From Bacillota bacterium (GTDB taxonomy: Bacteria; Bacillota; Clostridia; Oscillospirales; Acutalibacteraceae): a stretch of 55,090 bases of DNA. Every line of letters begins with the position of its first letter. Position 1 is the first letter of the stretch. The position numbers and the translations under genes were made by a program. The notes beneath the pieces were generated by a model that saw nothing but the letters and a program-made list of their open reading frames with translations, ran no database searches and had not been told where the DNA came from. Below, piece by piece: positions 17,772 to 26,802 of this stretch. Location: the NCBI GenBank assembly GCA_023458755.1, contig JAEWYE010000013.1:1-55090 (forward strand), written 5' to 3'.

Positions 17772-19525
17772 TGAGAAAGCGGTTGATGCTTTGCAATGTC
17801 GCGATAATAATTGTCGGTTTTCTTGTTTCTTTTGTGCTGGCAACCGTATTGGTGCAGCAGCAATATAAGAATGAATTTACCAAGCGTCTGGATGCGACCC
17901 TTACGGTGCTGGCAACCAAAACGGACGAAATAAAAGCGAATCCAGACTCCTATGCGGAGCAGGTTTCCGCCGAACTGCAAAAAACGGACCAGCAGATGCG
18001 AATCAGCATCATCGCGCTGGACGGAACCGTGCTTGGCGACAGTGAAAAAGAGGACATCAACCAAAATCATCTGAACCGGCCCGAAATCCAGCAGGCACTG
18101 AAAAACGGGCGCGGCTATGATATACGCGCAAGCCAGAGTATTCAAACACCATTTTATTACGCGGCAGTCTATCTGAAAGGCCAGTTTTTTATTCGCGCCG
18201 CGCTTCCTCTGGCGGATTTGAATTCCGTTATGAAAAAACTGTGGCTTTTTGACTTTTTCAGTATGCTTCTGGGTATCGCGCTTGTCTATGCGGCAACCTG
18301 GTGGTTTGTCGGCCGCATTTCCAAACCGCTGAACGAACTGACACAGGTAACGGAGAAAATTGCGGACGGCGATTATTCCAGCCGCGTTTCCGAAGAGTAT
18401 CAAGATGAGATCGGTGAACTCGCACGTTCCTTCAACCGTATGTCCGACAGCACGCAAAATGCGTTCTCCCAATTGCAAAGCAAGCAGAACCAACTGGAAG
18501 GCGTTTTGCAGGGAATGGACGACGGGGTACTCGCCGTAAATCATAAAAATGAAATCCTGTTTTTCAACCAAAGTGCAAGTTCCCTGCTCAATTGTGCCAG
18601 CCTGTGCGAAGGCAAGCAGTTTGACGGAAATCTGCTCATTGGAAAAATATCCAATCTCATGAAACAGGCAATCGAGCAGGACGGTACGCTGCATGAAACC
18701 GTAACCGTCGGCAGTTCGAATGAAAAGCAGTTTACGGTTTATGCCGCGCCTATTGAAGATCCGGCCTCCAAGGCCGCATTGGCAGTTATCCGCGACGTAA
18801 CGCGTGTGCGGAAGCTGGAGCAGCTCCGCAGTGAGTTTGTTGCCAATGTTACCCATGAACTGAAAACGCCGCTCACCTCCATTCGCGGCAGTATCGAACT
18901 GCTGAAAAGCGCGGACCGGGATGAGGAAACCCGCCGGTATTTTTATGATATATTGGATATTGAAGCGGAACGGCTGCACCATCTCATTGATGATATGCTG
19001 GTACTTTCGCAGATTGAAAACGCAAAAGAGGATCCTTCCGTCAGCCGGTGCAATGTGCGCGAAAAGCTGGAAGATACCGTGAAGCGTTTGAAGCCGGTTG
19101 CGGAAAAGTGCAAGGTCAGCATGGAACTGGATGCCGACAGTACGCTGTTTGTCGCGTGTTCGCCTACCCGGCTGGAACAGCTTTTCGGAAATCTGATTGA
19201 AAACGCGATTAAGTACAACAAAGAGAATGGGCAGGTAAGCATTACCGCGCGCGGTCAGCGTCAGATGGCGATTATCCGCATAAAAGATACGGGCATCGGC
19301 ATTGCGCCGGAGCATATTGACCGTCTTTTCGAGCGGTTTTACCGTGTGGATACCAGCCGTTCCCGCGCCATTGGCGGCACCGGACTGGGACTGTCCATTG
19401 TGAAGCACTTGGCTTCGCTTTATAACGGCGAGGTGAGCGTGGAAAGCACCGTGGGGGTAGGAAGTACCTTTACCATCCGTTTGCCCCTTATGCAGACCGA
19501 GAACGAAGCGGAACGGGTACAGTAA
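17771..19525 (+). CDS. phoR: Phosphate sensor histidine kinase PhoR
   Basis: Membrane-bound sensor kinase of 584 residues, partner of PhoB. TM1 (about 6-27) and TM2 (about 158-180) enclose an extracytoplasmic domain of about 130 residues. HAMP (about 180-232) and PAS (about 240-340) follow. The H-box is NVTHELKTPLTSIRG with phospho-His about 362. The N-box is NLIENAIKYN, with G1 DTGIGIAPEH, the F-box RFYRVDTSRS and G2 GGTGLGLSIV. The start overlaps the phoB stop by 1 nt, indicating coupled translation. The domain order matches PhoR of other Firmicutes that have a full extracellular domain. Confidence 0.93.
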   Translation: MRKRLMLCNVAIIIVGFLVSFVLATVLVQQQYKNEFTKRLDATLTVLATKTDEIKANPDSYAEQVSAELQKTDQQMRISIIALDGTVLGDSEKEDINQNHLNRPEIQQALKNGRGYDIRASQSIQTPFYYAAVYLKGQFFIRAALPLADLNSVMKKLWLFDFFSMLLGIALVYAATWWFVGRISKPLNELTQVTEKIADGDYSSRVSEEYQDEIGELARSFNRMSDSTQNAFSQLQSKQNQLEGVLQGMDDGVLAVNHKNEILFFNQSASSLLNCASLCEGKQFDGNLLIGKISNLMKQAIEQDGTLHETVTVGSSNEKQFTVYAAPIEDPASKAALAVIRDVTRVRKLEQLRSEFVANVTHELKTPLTSIRGSIELLKSADRDEETRRYFYDILDIEAERLHHLIDDMLVLSQIENAKEDPSVSRCNVREKLEDTVKRLKPVAEKCKVSMELDADSTLFVACSPTRLEQLFGNLIENAIKYNKENGQVSITARGQRQMAIIRIKDTGIGIAPEHIDRLFERFYRVDTSRSRAIGGTGLGLSIVKHLASLYNGEVSVESTVGVGSTFTIRLPLMQTENEAERVQ

Positions 19526-19551
19526 GCAACTGAATAAATTGCAGTATAAAC

Positions 19552-19594
19552 AAAGCAGGGCAGACGGGTTAAAATCGTCTGTCCTGCTTTTTAT
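19552..19594. terminator. Bidirectional terminator between phoR and the convergent ABC operon
   Basis: AAAGCAGGGCAGACG (19552-19566) pairs with CGTCTGTCCTGCTTT (19576-19590) with one G-U pair. Runs of A before and T after allow use on both strands. Confidence 0.88.
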
Positions 19595-19604
19595 AACGGA
19601 TGCT

Positions 19605-21518
19605 TTACTTTACCCAACCGTATTTTTTAATTAGTGCCATCGTGTGCGTGTAGCTTTTTGGAACGGATATATAATACCCGGAACCATAAATGTTGCTAAA
19701 ATGAACTTTTCCGGTGTAATTACCGACTAATTCTTTAAGAGGACTGCCTTGTGTAGGTTCAAATCCATCTTTAAACACGAAATCAATGTTCGTGTCAACC
19801 GATGCCCCTGGATCGTTTATAACGGTAGTTGAATTTGCAGACATAATATCTTGCTTTACAGCGTTAATTATTTCAAGTTTGATGTCATTGCCGGAATCTA
19901 TTGTCGAACCAGTTTTATTATCAGACGTAATTTTAATTTCTTGAATATAGGACGGTTCTAGGTAATTAATCAGAATTCCGCTTGCTTTATATTCTTCCGT
20001 ATTTGTTAGTTTCATGTTATATTCTTGCACATTGCTATTATTGTCGAGTATATCATAGGAACTATAAGACCTCGTCAAAGTATGCCCATTTTTAAGGTGA
20101 TACGTTATGGTGACTCTTCCTCCACCGCTAGTATTTATACGGTAGGGGTAACTCTTTTGTTTATATGCGTCTGTTATGATTTGATGAAATGTGCGGATTT
20201 TTTCAATATTTTCACTGCTTGTGAGTTTCCCTTCAATGGTAGCGATGGCGTTCCCTTTTTCATCTAGTACTTTTGCTGTGCCGTTATAAGTTGTGTAATA
20301 ATTATCGGATGCGTAATTGCTATTAAACGACACGCTCGCAACATCCGAAGTTGCGGGAATACGAGTATCGTAGCCGAAAAATCCAAATGAGAGCGGCAGA
20401 TAGGCAATAAGGAACAGCGCGGCAAACGCGCCGTAATAAACAAAACTCTTTTTAAGGCCTTTAAATCCGCGCGAGTAAATAACATCCGCAATAATGTGGG
20501 TGATGAGTGAACCGAGAAAAACGCCGAGGAAAAAGTAAAATTGATTGTTGTTCGCAGTCATGCTGATAAAGAGAAAGCCGAGTCCGAGTCCGACTGCCGC
20601 GGTAGCGGTAAAGCGGATGATGATTTTTGGCAGAGGAAAGGCAAAATTGTTTTCGGCACTCTCACTTTTTCGTTTGCGATACAATGCAATACATGCCGCA
20701 AACAGAACAATGGTCAGCAATATCCACCAAACGGTAAACGGGGAGCCCATCGTGCTTCCGGAATAGCTATTTGGAAGAAACGGCATGAATGCGGCCGCGA
20801 ACGGAGCAAACGCAAACGTATAGACATTCATAAGGTTATCGGTAAGGTTCAGACCCGGCAGTACCGAACTTGCGGTGACCTGGCACAGCAGTATCAAAAT
20901 CGGATAAGCGAGGTTAATAACAATGGCAGAGATCACCATGTCCATCGTTGTGCCGCTGCAAACCGCCATGAGCACGGTAAAACTGAATGTCGCCGTTACC
21001 ATAAGCATGGCCCACAGCAGGTCATACAGAATACTGATAAGCGGAACTGCCGACCCAAGATTATTTGCGGCGATGAGAATGGCCACAATGCCGAAATTGA
21101 CAATCAGCGGGATAAAAATCATGGTAAGTCCCGCAAAAAATTTGCCGAGCAGAAGAGGCGTGCGCCCGGCTGGCAGGGAATGAAAATAATCCACGCTGCG
21201 TTTTTGGTGCATGTAATTATAAAGCATTACGCCTAAAATCAGTACAAACAGGAGGGTAAGCGGTACAATCAAAACCGGCAGCAGAACTCTCAGTGCGCCC
21301 GAAAAGCTCTGCTCCATTTGAGTTACAGAAGCTCCATTAACGGAATATAAGTTTGCATTATCTCTGGTGTTTGTAATTACAAGCAGTAAAATCATAGGGA
21401 GCGCCATAAACAGCAGCGCCATGTACAAGAGCATGATGCCAAACCGCTGCTTCAGCGACCAGCAGTAAATTTCCCTAAATTCCTTCCATTGCCTATCTGA
21501 GAATATTTTCAAGATCAT
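19605..21518 (-). CDS. ABC transporter permease, ABC-2/BcrB-like, with large extracytoplasmic domain
   Basis: Polytopic membrane protein of 637 residues, partner of the ATPase encoded just upstream. ATG 21518 is preferred: GGAGG lies 9 nt ahead and the gene overlaps the ATPase gene by 26 bp. An amphipathic N-terminus (FREIYCWSLKQRFGIMLLYM) leads into about six membrane helices, then a seventh near 335 and an extracytoplasmic region of about 250 residues rich in Ser, Thr, Asn and Lys to the C-terminus. LPAGRTPLLLGKF resembles the coupling region of ABC-2 permeases. Export or sensing of an antimicrobial or lipid-active compound is usual for GntR(YtrA)-linked cassettes; the substrate here is unknown. 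Confidence 0.8.
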   Translation of the reverse strand: MILKIFSDRQWKEFREIYCWSLKQRFGIMLLYMALLFMALPMILLLVITNTRDNANLYSVNGASVTQMEQSFSGALRVLLPVLIVPLTLLFVLILGVMLYNYMHQKRSVDYFHSLPAGRTPLLLGKFFAGLTMIFIPLIVNFGIVAILIAANNLGSAVPLISILYDLLWAMLMVTATFSFTVLMAVCSGTTMDMVISAIVINLAYPILILLCQVTASSVLPGLNLTDNLMNVYTFAFAPFAAAFMPFLPNSYSGSTMGSPFTVWWILLTIVLFAACIALYRKRKSESAENNFAFPLPKIIIRFTATAAVGLGLGFLFISMTANNNQFYFFLGVFLGSLITHIIADVIYSRGFKGLKKSFVYYGAFAALFLIAYLPLSFGFFGYDTRIPATSDVASVSFNSNYASDNYYTTYNGTAKVLDEKGNAIATIEGKLTSSENIEKIRTFHQIITDAYKQKSYPYRINTSGGGRVTITYHLKNGHTLTRSYSSYDILDNNSNVQEYNMKLTNTEEYKASGILINYLEPSYIQEIKITSDNKTGSTIDSGNDIKLEIINAVKQDIMSANSTTVINDPGASVDTNIDFVFKDGFEPTQGSPLKELVGNYTGKVHFSNIYGSGYYISVPKSYTHTMALIKKYGWVK

Positions 21519-22392
21519 AGCCTGCCGCCTCCATTTCACTGATAAATACTTCCTCCAAAGTAAGTGGTAAAACCTCAATAAATATCGGGCTGAGGGTGTT
21601 CAGCTTCGCAAGGATTTCCTCTTTTGTGCCGCGGATTACAAAATTGATAAGTGAGCCTCGAATTTCGCTTTTTACAATGTCGAGGTCTTGGAACACGCTC
21701 ATTTCCGGCATCGGTTTAAACACGGCCTGCACTTTGTTGATGCCCAGCTTTAGTTCATCCAGTTCGCGTTCCAGAATGATGCCGCCTTTATGCAGCAAGC
21801 CCACGTGGTCACACAAGTCTTCCAGTTCGCGCAGATTGTGCGAAGCGATTATCACGGTCATACCGCGCTCCGCAACATCGTTGGACAAAATCTTTTTTAG
21901 CAGCTGCCGCATAACCGGGTCCAGCCCATCAAATATTTCATCTAAAAATAAGTATTCCGGCTGTGTGGAAAGCGCGGCAATCAGCGCCGCCTGCCGCTGC
22001 ATTCCTTTTGACATATTGCCGATTTTGGCTTTGCTGTCAATCGGAAAGGTTCTGCAAAGCTCCTCGTACCGTTTGCGGTTCCAGTTCGGGTAGAGCCGTG
22101 CGTAAAAATCAGCGGTATCCCATAAACTTGCCTGCGGCAAAAAGTAGGGATAATCCGGAATAAAGAAAAGGCGCGATTTTACCATTGTGTTTTCAAACGG
22201 CACGGCGCCGTCAATTTCAATGGAACCCCCGTCCGGAGCGTAAATACCCGCTAGGCTGCGCAGTAAGGTGGATTTGCCGGCTCCGTTTGAACCGACCAGC
22301 CCGAATACCGAGCCGTTGCCAACCGAACAGGAGATATGATCCAGTGCGACGGTGCTGCCAAACTTTTTCGTAAACTCCTTAACCTCAATCAT
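21493..22392 (-). CDS. ABC transporter ATP-binding protein (BcrA/YtrB-like)
   Basis: Cytoplasmic ATPase of 299 residues energising the adjacent permease. Walker A is GSNGAGKST, the signature is MSKGMQRQ (the SGG of the usual motif reads SKG), Walker B is YLFLDEIFDGLDP and the switch His lies in IASHNLRELE. About 75 C-terminal residues form an extra regulatory tail typical of this drug/bacitracin-type subfamily. ATG 22392 follows GAGGAAGG; the longer frame upstream to 22620 overlaps the regulator gene and is not credible. It lies 31 bp downstream of the GntR gene. Confidence 0.9.
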   Translation of the reverse strand: MIEVKEFTKKFGSTVALDHISCSVGNGSVFGLVGSNGAGKSTLLRSLAGIYAPDGGSIEIDGAVPFENTMVKSRLFFIPDYPYFLPQASLWDTADFYARLYPNWNRKRYEELCRTFPIDSKAKIGNMSKGMQRQAALIAALSTQPEYLFLDEIFDGLDPVMRQLLKKILSNDVAERGMTVIIASHNLRELEDLCDHVGLLHKGGIILERELDELKLGINKVQAVFKPMPEMSVFQDLDIVKSEIRGSLINFVIRGTKEEILAKLNTLSPIFIEVLPLTLEEVFISEMEAAGYDLENILR

Positions 22393-22423
22393 AATAACCT
22401 TCCTCTCTATGAAAACACAGTTC

Positions 22424-22795
22424 TCATATTGCCTTTCCACTGAAATAATCCTGAACCTGCTGAACAATCTGCTCCTGTGTAATACCGCTGTCAGCCGCAT
22501 TCTGAATGGCGTCTTCCAGTTTTTCCGCCGCCAGCTCGCGCTGCTGCAAAAGGGCGGACATATCCAGTGAAATGAAAGAGCCTTTGCCCGGTACCGAATA
22601 AATAATTCCGTCGTGTTCAAGCATTTGGTAGGTTTTTTGCACGGTGTTTGGATTTATGCCCAAGTCCTGTGCAAGCGAGCGTACGGAGGGCAATTGTTCG
22701 TTTGGCGCAAGACCGCCGAATGCCGCCATGCGCGTAATGGATTTGTATAACTGCTCGTAAATGGGTAGTCTGCTTTTGTAGTCCAACGTGAACAT
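22424..22795 (-). CDS. GntR-family transcriptional regulator, YtrA subfamily
   Basis: Small DNA-binding repressor of 123 residues. The winged helix-turn-helix (SVRSLAQDLGINPNTVQKTY) is followed by only about 45 residues, diagnostic of the YtrA type rather than a metabolite-binding GntR. The second ATG (22795) is chosen because GAGGTG is correctly spaced from it. As first gene of the cassette it probably represses its own operon and is released when a cell-envelope-active compound is present; that mechanism is known for the family and inferred here. Confidence 0.9.
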   Translation of the reverse strand: MFTLDYKSRLPIYEQLYKSITRMAAFGGLAPNEQLPSVRSLAQDLGINPNTVQKTYQMLEHDGIIYSVPGKGSFISLDMSALLQQRELAAEKLEDAIQNAADSGITQEQIVQQVQDYFSGKAI

Positions 22796-22922
22796 TGCAT
22801 TCACCTCACTGTCACTACTGTATTAATAGTTTTAGTACACATAAAGGCTATCATAAAAACAGTCCTATGTCAATATTTTTTTATATTGAGTTTATTATGT
22901 GCAGTCCGTTGTAAAATAAGCG

Positions 22923-22950
22923 CAAAAAAGGCAGGCGCAAGGCCTGCCCA
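22923..22950 (-). terminator. Terminator of the PerM-like gene
   Basis: On the minus strand, GGCAGGC-CTTGC-GCCTGCC is followed by six T residues. It lies just after the stop codon at 22955. Confidence 0.9.
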
Positions 22951-22954
22951 GTTT

Positions 22955-24082
22955 TTATATGTCTTCGGTTTCCTCAGATTCGGTATTCGTTCCTTCTTTA
23001 TCGGTTCCCGTATCCGCTTTTTCAAACAGCGGCGGCAGCGCTCCGGTGTTTGTAAGCACCGCGTAAATAATAAACAATCCGGAAAAGTAGATTAAAATCC
23101 AAATGTTTCCGGCAACCAGTGAAAAGTATATGGCAGCCAGCATACTGAGGGGGTGGATGTTAATGGAGGATGATACAATTTTGGGTTCCAGTACCTGCCG
23201 TATAATGGTAATCAGCAGCCAGCATACAATCAGGGCAATTGCTTTAAAATAATCTCCGGTAATGAGGTAGATGACAGAGAGCGGAATGTAGATGGTACCG
23301 GGCCCAAGTACGGGCAGAACATCCGCGATTCCGGTAATAATGCTGATTACGAGCGGATACGGTACGCCGAGTGCCGAAAAAACAATCAGTGTTTCAATAA
23401 AGGTAATAAAGTAGATGAACAGATATGAGCAAACGTATTTTCCGCTCAAATTTACGCTGTGGTGTGATGCCGAACGAATGTTGGCGGCCGCGTTATGTGA
23501 AAACAGTGACAGAATATGCTTTTTAATAACCGGCATATCTTTCGAGAAAAAATAGGTGGAAAAGATCATCACGATAAACATGGTGAAAATAGCTGGCAGA
23601 GATGTTAAAAAGTTCAGTACGGTACTGAGAACAGTCGTTACAATGCCCATACTGTTTTTTGCAAAGTTCAGAATTTCATCTTTGTTTTGGTTAATAAAAT
23701 TGCTGTCAATTTTGCTCAAGTATGCCGTAGCCTGATTTATCAATTGCCCGATTGGGGAATTCGGGGAAATGATATACGGATCCGAAATTTTTTGAATCAA
23801 GTTCGTTATTTCATAGATAAGCCAATAGCCCAGCAGATACAGCAAACCAAATACGATAATAAATACGAGAAAGGTAACCAAAACTGAAGCCAGACCGGGT
23901 TTGCAGTGCAGACGCTCCTTTAATACGCGAATTAACGGCTGTGCAAGCAGGGCCAGCAGGAATCCAGCCAAGAACGGAAAGGTAAACTTCAATGTAATGG
24001 CGAACAAATAAAAAATAACGGTGTAGAAAATGAAGAACAAAAACAGGGGCTTGCGCCTTTTTAATTCAAGTTTGTCTAGCAA
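22955..24082 (-). CDS. AI-2E/PerM family membrane protein (YtvI-like)
   Basis: Polytopic membrane protein of 375 residues from the AI-2E transporter superfamily. N-terminal helices (PLFLFFIFYTVIFYLFAITL; FPFLAGFLLALLAQPLIRVL) are followed by a soluble central segment and the family's C-terminal block (ALGVPYPLVISIITGIADVLPVLGP). The last 25 residues are acidic and Thr/Glu-rich (GTDKEGTNTESEETEDI). A TTG start with AAGGAGG 8 nt ahead is chosen. Family members include autoinducer-2 exporters and Na+/H+ antiporters; the substrate here cannot be read from sequence. A terminator sits immediately ahead of its ribosome binding site. Confidence 0.85.
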   Translation of the reverse strand: MLDKLELKRRKPLFLFFIFYTVIFYLFAITLKFTFPFLAGFLLALLAQPLIRVLKERLHCKPGLASVLVTFLVFIIVFGLLYLLGYWLIYEITNLIQKISDPYIISPNSPIGQLINQATAYLSKIDSNFINQNKDEILNFAKNSMGIVTTVLSTVLNFLTSLPAIFTMFIVMIFSTYFFSKDMPVIKKHILSLFSHNAAANIRSASHHSVNLSGKYVCSYLFIYFITFIETLIVFSALGVPYPLVISIITGIADVLPVLGPGTIYIPLSVIYLITGDYFKAIALIVCWLLITIIRQVLEPKIVSSSINIHPLSMLAAIYFSLVAGNIWILIYFSGLFIIYAVLTNTGALPPLFEKADTGTDKEGTNTESEETEDI

Positions 24083-24096
24083 GGGGTGTCCTCCTT

Positions 24097-24130
24097 AAAA
24101 AAATTGGCGTTCCGCATAGCGAAACGCCAA
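24097..24130 (-). terminator. Terminator/attenuator between the XRE gene and the PerM-like gene
   Basis: On the minus strand TTGGCGTT and AACGCCAA pair around a TCGCTATGCGG-type loop, followed by TTTTTTT that runs directly into the AAGGAGG of the next gene. It ends the XRE transcript and may attenuate the PerM-like gene. Confidence 0.8.
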
Positions 24131-24145
24131 ACAGGTGCTTGTTGA

Positions 24146-24394
24146 TTATTCCTCTCTGCCAAGAAGCCAATCAACAGAAACATTAAGGATGTTCGCCAGT
24201 GCGGAAAGTTCAAAATCGGTTACATAACGGATTTGGCCTTCCAACTTTGACAAACCAGAAGCGTTCATGTCAACTCCATTCACCTGAAGCTGCGCTAAAA
24301 GCTCCTTCTGTTTCATACCTTGGTTTTTGCGTGCCATCTCTACGCGCGCGCCAACCAAATTGCGGTTGCCCAGTGCTTGCTTACGTAATCTCAT
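24146..24394 (-). CDS. XRE-type helix-turn-helix regulator
   Basis: DNA-binding protein of 82 residues consisting of little more than a lambda-repressor-like domain: KNQGMKQKELLAQLQ (helices 1-2), NASGLSKLEGQIRYV (recognition helix region), ALANILNVSVDWLLG (helices 4-5). GAGGAG is 9 nt before ATG 24394; the upstream in-frame ATGs are too near or lack a site. Targets are unknown; autoregulation is common for such genes. It is divergent from the nicotinate phosphoribosyltransferase gene across 415 bp. Confidence 0.88.
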   Translation of the reverse strand: MRLRKQALGNRNLVGARVEMARKNQGMKQKELLAQLQVNGVDMNASGLSKLEGQIRYVTDFELSALANILNVSVDWLLGREE

Positions 24395-24547
24395 CTCATT
24401 CATCTCCTCGATAGAATTTTCGCAATACATTTCGCTAAACCTTACAACTACTACAAAAATCCGAATGAATATTGCGCGTTAGCAGTAATCTGGCAAACCC
24501 ATTATCATTCAAGAAGGAATTTGCAACATATTATTGCTAATATCTGT

Positions 24548-24576
24548 ATTATAGTATTTTCTTTACGAAAATGCAA
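24548..24576 (-). promoter_or_regulatory. Sigma-A promoter for the XRE gene
   Basis: Read on the minus strand, TTGCAT (24576-24571) and TATAAT (24553-24548) are 17 nt apart, about 155 nt before the start codon, leaving a long 5' leader. Confidence 0.7.
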
Positions 24577-24670
24577 TCCGTACAATAAAAGTTTTGAGTA
24601 TTTTCGGAAATTATTTTTAGAAATATAATATCTGAACTAAATTTGTTTTAAATATATAGGAAAATGCCAT

Positions 24671-24699
24671 TTGTTATTTTGCGGGATTCTTGATATAAT
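24671..24699 (+). promoter_or_regulatory. Sigma-A promoter for the nicotinate phosphoribosyltransferase gene
   Basis: TTGTTA (24671-24676), 17-nt spacer, and TGATATAAT with an extended -10 (TATAAT at 24694-24699). The leader to the start codon is about 100 nt and shows no clear riboswitch. Confidence 0.75.
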
Positions 24700-24809
24700 A
24701 TGCATAATACAGTCTATAATCACCGAAGGCATAAAAGGTACGGAAGCATGCCCGGATACACAAGCATTGCAAGAAATGACTGCAATATAAATTAATTGGA
24801 GCTGACAAA

Positions 24810-26267
24810 ATGAATAAGCAGAGCGGATTAAGAAATAATCTTACCATGCTGACGGACTTTTACGAAATCACCATGGCAAACGGCTACTTTACCAATGGCT
24901 TTGAGGATAAGATCGTCTATTTTGATATGTTCTTTCGCCAGGTGCCCAATGAGGGCGGTTTCGCCATCATGGCGGGCGTACAGCAGATGGTTGAGTATTT
25001 GGAAGATTTGAAGTTTGAAGAAGAAGATATTCGTTACTTAAAATCGACCGGCATTTTTAATGACGATTTCATTGATTATCTGAAAAATTTCCAATTCTCT
25101 TGTGATGTTTGGGCAGTACCAGAGGGCGCGCCGATTTTTCCGGGCGAGCCGATTGTTACGGTGCGCGGTCCGGTTATTCAGGCTCAGTTTGTTGAAACAA
25201 TGATCTTATTGTGTATTAATCATCAAAGTTTAATTGCTACCAAGGCAAACCGAATTGTACGCGCCGCGCAGGGCAGAGCCGTTATGGAGTTCGGTTCACG
25301 CCGCGCACAGGGCTTTGACGGGGCGATTTATGGTGCCAGAGCCGCATACATAGGCGGATGCTGCGGTACCGCCTGCACCATTTGCGACCGTGATTTTGGC
25401 ATTCCCGCGCTCGGCACCATGGCACACAGCTGGGTACAATTGTTTGACAGTGAACTGGACGCGTTCCGTGCGTATGCCCGTGAATATCCTTCCCAGTGTA
25501 CTTTGCTGGTTGACACTTACAACGTGCTGAAATCCGGTATTCCAAACGCAATTAAGGTGTTTAACGAAGAACTGCTGCCGCAGGGATTCCGCCCTGCCGG
25601 AATACGTATTGACAGCGGCGATATTACCTATCTTTCCCGCAAAGCGCGCAAGATGCTGGATGATGCCGGATTTGAGGACTGCAAAATCTGTGCATCCAAT
25701 TCGCTGGATGAATACATTATCCGCGATATGCTCATGCAGGGTGCACAGGTGGACAGCTTCGGCGTCGGCGAACGATTGATTACCTCATCTTCCGAGCCGG
25801 TGTTCGGCGGTGTATACAAGCTTGCTGGCGTGGAGGATGAAAACGGGACCATCACGCCGAAAATCAAGATCAGTGAAAACGTTGCAAAGATTACGACCCC
25901 ATGTTTCAAGAATGTCTGGCGTTTGTTTGACAACGAGAGCGGCAAGGCCATTGCCGATGTCATCACCCTACATGGTGAGGTTATTGATGATACCAAACCG
26001 TATACAATTTTTGACCCGGAACATGTTTGGAAGCGCAAAACTCTTACGAATTTCCATGCAGTGGAGCTGCGTGAAAAGCTGTTCGAAGGCGGCAGAAGCT
26101 TAACAACTCCGCGCAGCTTGCAGGAGATTAAAGCGTACTGTATGGCACAGGTCGATACCCTGTGGGAGGAAGTTACCCGCTTTGAGAATCCTCATCAGTA
26201 TTATGTGGATTTGTCACAGAAGCTGTGGAATGAAAAATCCAGATTGATTTCTCAGCACACTTTTTAA
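24810..26267 (+). CDS. pncB: Nicotinate phosphoribosyltransferase
   Basis: Cytoplasmic NAD-salvage enzyme of 485 residues joining nicotinate and PRPP to form nicotinate mononucleotide with ATP. The family start LTDFYEITMANGYF is present, as are FGSRRAQGFDGAIYGARAAY around the active site, GTMAHSWVQLF with the phosphorylated His, and LVDTYNVLKSGIPNA/GIRIDSGDI in the phosphate-binding barrel. TTGGAGCTGAC provides the ribosome binding site. It stands alone between its own promoter and terminator. Length and motifs fit the bacterial PncB2 subgroup. Confidence 0.95.
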   Translation: MNKQSGLRNNLTMLTDFYEITMANGYFTNGFEDKIVYFDMFFRQVPNEGGFAIMAGVQQMVEYLEDLKFEEEDIRYLKSTGIFNDDFIDYLKNFQFSCDVWAVPEGAPIFPGEPIVTVRGPVIQAQFVETMILLCINHQSLIATKANRIVRAAQGRAVMEFGSRRAQGFDGAIYGARAAYIGGCCGTACTICDRDFGIPALGTMAHSWVQLFDSELDAFRAYAREYPSQCTLLVDTYNVLKSGIPNAIKVFNEELLPQGFRPAGIRIDSGDITYLSRKARKMLDDAGFEDCKICASNSLDEYIIRDMLMQGAQVDSFGVGERLITSSSEPVFGGVYKLAGVEDENGTITPKIKISENVAKITTPCFKNVWRLFDNESGKAIADVITLHGEVIDDTKPYTIFDPEHVWKRKTLTNFHAVELREKLFEGGRSLTTPRSLQEIKAYCMAQVDTLWEEVTRFENPHQYYVDLSQKLWNEKSRLISQHTF

Positions 26268-26280
26268 TTTTTATAAATTT

Positions 26281-26306
26281 AAGGAAACACAAATCAGTGT
26301 TTCCTT
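26281..26306. terminator. Terminator after the nicotinate phosphoribosyltransferase gene
   Basis: AAGGAAACAC and GTGTTTCCTT form a perfect 10-bp stem with a 6-nt loop directly after the stop codon. Confidence 0.8.
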
Positions 26307-26349
26307 ATAATATTGGAAGGGTACTGGCGAATTTGGCAGCGAAACATCC

Positions 26350-26378
26350 TTGACAATGTCTTTCATATCCATTACAAT
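26350..26378 (+). promoter_or_regulatory. rnpB promoter
   Basis: TTGACA (26350-26355) and TACAAT (26373-26378) with a 17-nt spacer, ending 5 nt before the mature RNase P RNA 5' end. Confidence 0.85.
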
Positions 26379-26383
26379 AGTTC

Positions 26384-26729
26384 GTGCGAGTAGGCTGGAC
26401 GGTCGCGGGCACAACTCGAAAGGGTGTGTCTGAGGAAAGTCCGAGCTCCACAGGGCAAGAATAACGGCTAACGGCCGCCGGGGGCAACCCTAGGGAAAGT
26501 GCAACAGAGAGATACCGCCATTTTTGGTAAGGATGGAAAGGCGAGGTAAGAGCTCACCAGCGTGCGGGAGACCGCACGGCTATGCAAACCCTATTCGGAG
26601 CAACACCGCAGAGGGACATCATGCGTCGGCCCGGCGCGTCCCGAGAAGGTGGCATGAGCTGTGGCGGCAACGCCCGGCCAAGATAGATGACTGTTCACGA
26701 CAGAACTCGGCTTACAGGCCTAGTCGCAC
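26384..26729 (+). ncRNA. rnpB: RNase P RNA (class A)
   Basis: Catalytic RNA that matures tRNA 5' ends. P1 is closed by GTGCGA (26384) and TCGCAC (to 26729). The universal core elements are readable: GAGGAAAGTCCGAGCTCC near 26450, GGGCAAC/TAGGGAAAGTGC, CAGAGAGATACCGCC, and the 3' conserved ACAGAACTCGGCTTACAGGC. The layout is the ancestral A type found in Clostridia, not the B type of Bacillus. It has its own promoter and terminator. Ends are set from the P1 stem and are good to a few bases. Confidence 0.95.
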
Positions 26730-26750
26730 CAAAAACATCGAAAACAAAAA

Positions 26751-26788
26751 ATAGCAGATGCTTGTATTAGGGCATCTGCTATTTTTGT
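26751..26788 (+). terminator. rnpB terminator
   Basis: ATAGCAGATGC and GCATCTGCTAT form a perfect 11-bp stem followed by TTTTTGTTT. Confidence 0.92.
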
Positions 26789-26802
26789 TTGCTATATTGC
26801 GA

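Noticed and set aside
17678..19408. 576-codon open frame antisense to phoR
   Set aside because: It mirrors the phoR coding sequence; phoR has all kinase motifs, and the antisense product shows no family features.
20541..21236. Open frame opposite the ABC permease, basic and His-rich
   Set aside because: Composition is that of an antisense reading of hydrophobic codons; no start signal.
22393..22620. N-terminal extension of the ABC ATPase gene
   Set aside because: It overlaps the GntR coding region, lacks a ribosome binding site, and the family start is at 22392.
24431..24809. Riboswitch in the leader of the nicotinate phosphoribosyltransferase gene
   Set aside because: No conserved NAD or other riboswitch core could be recognised; only two divergent promoters were seen.
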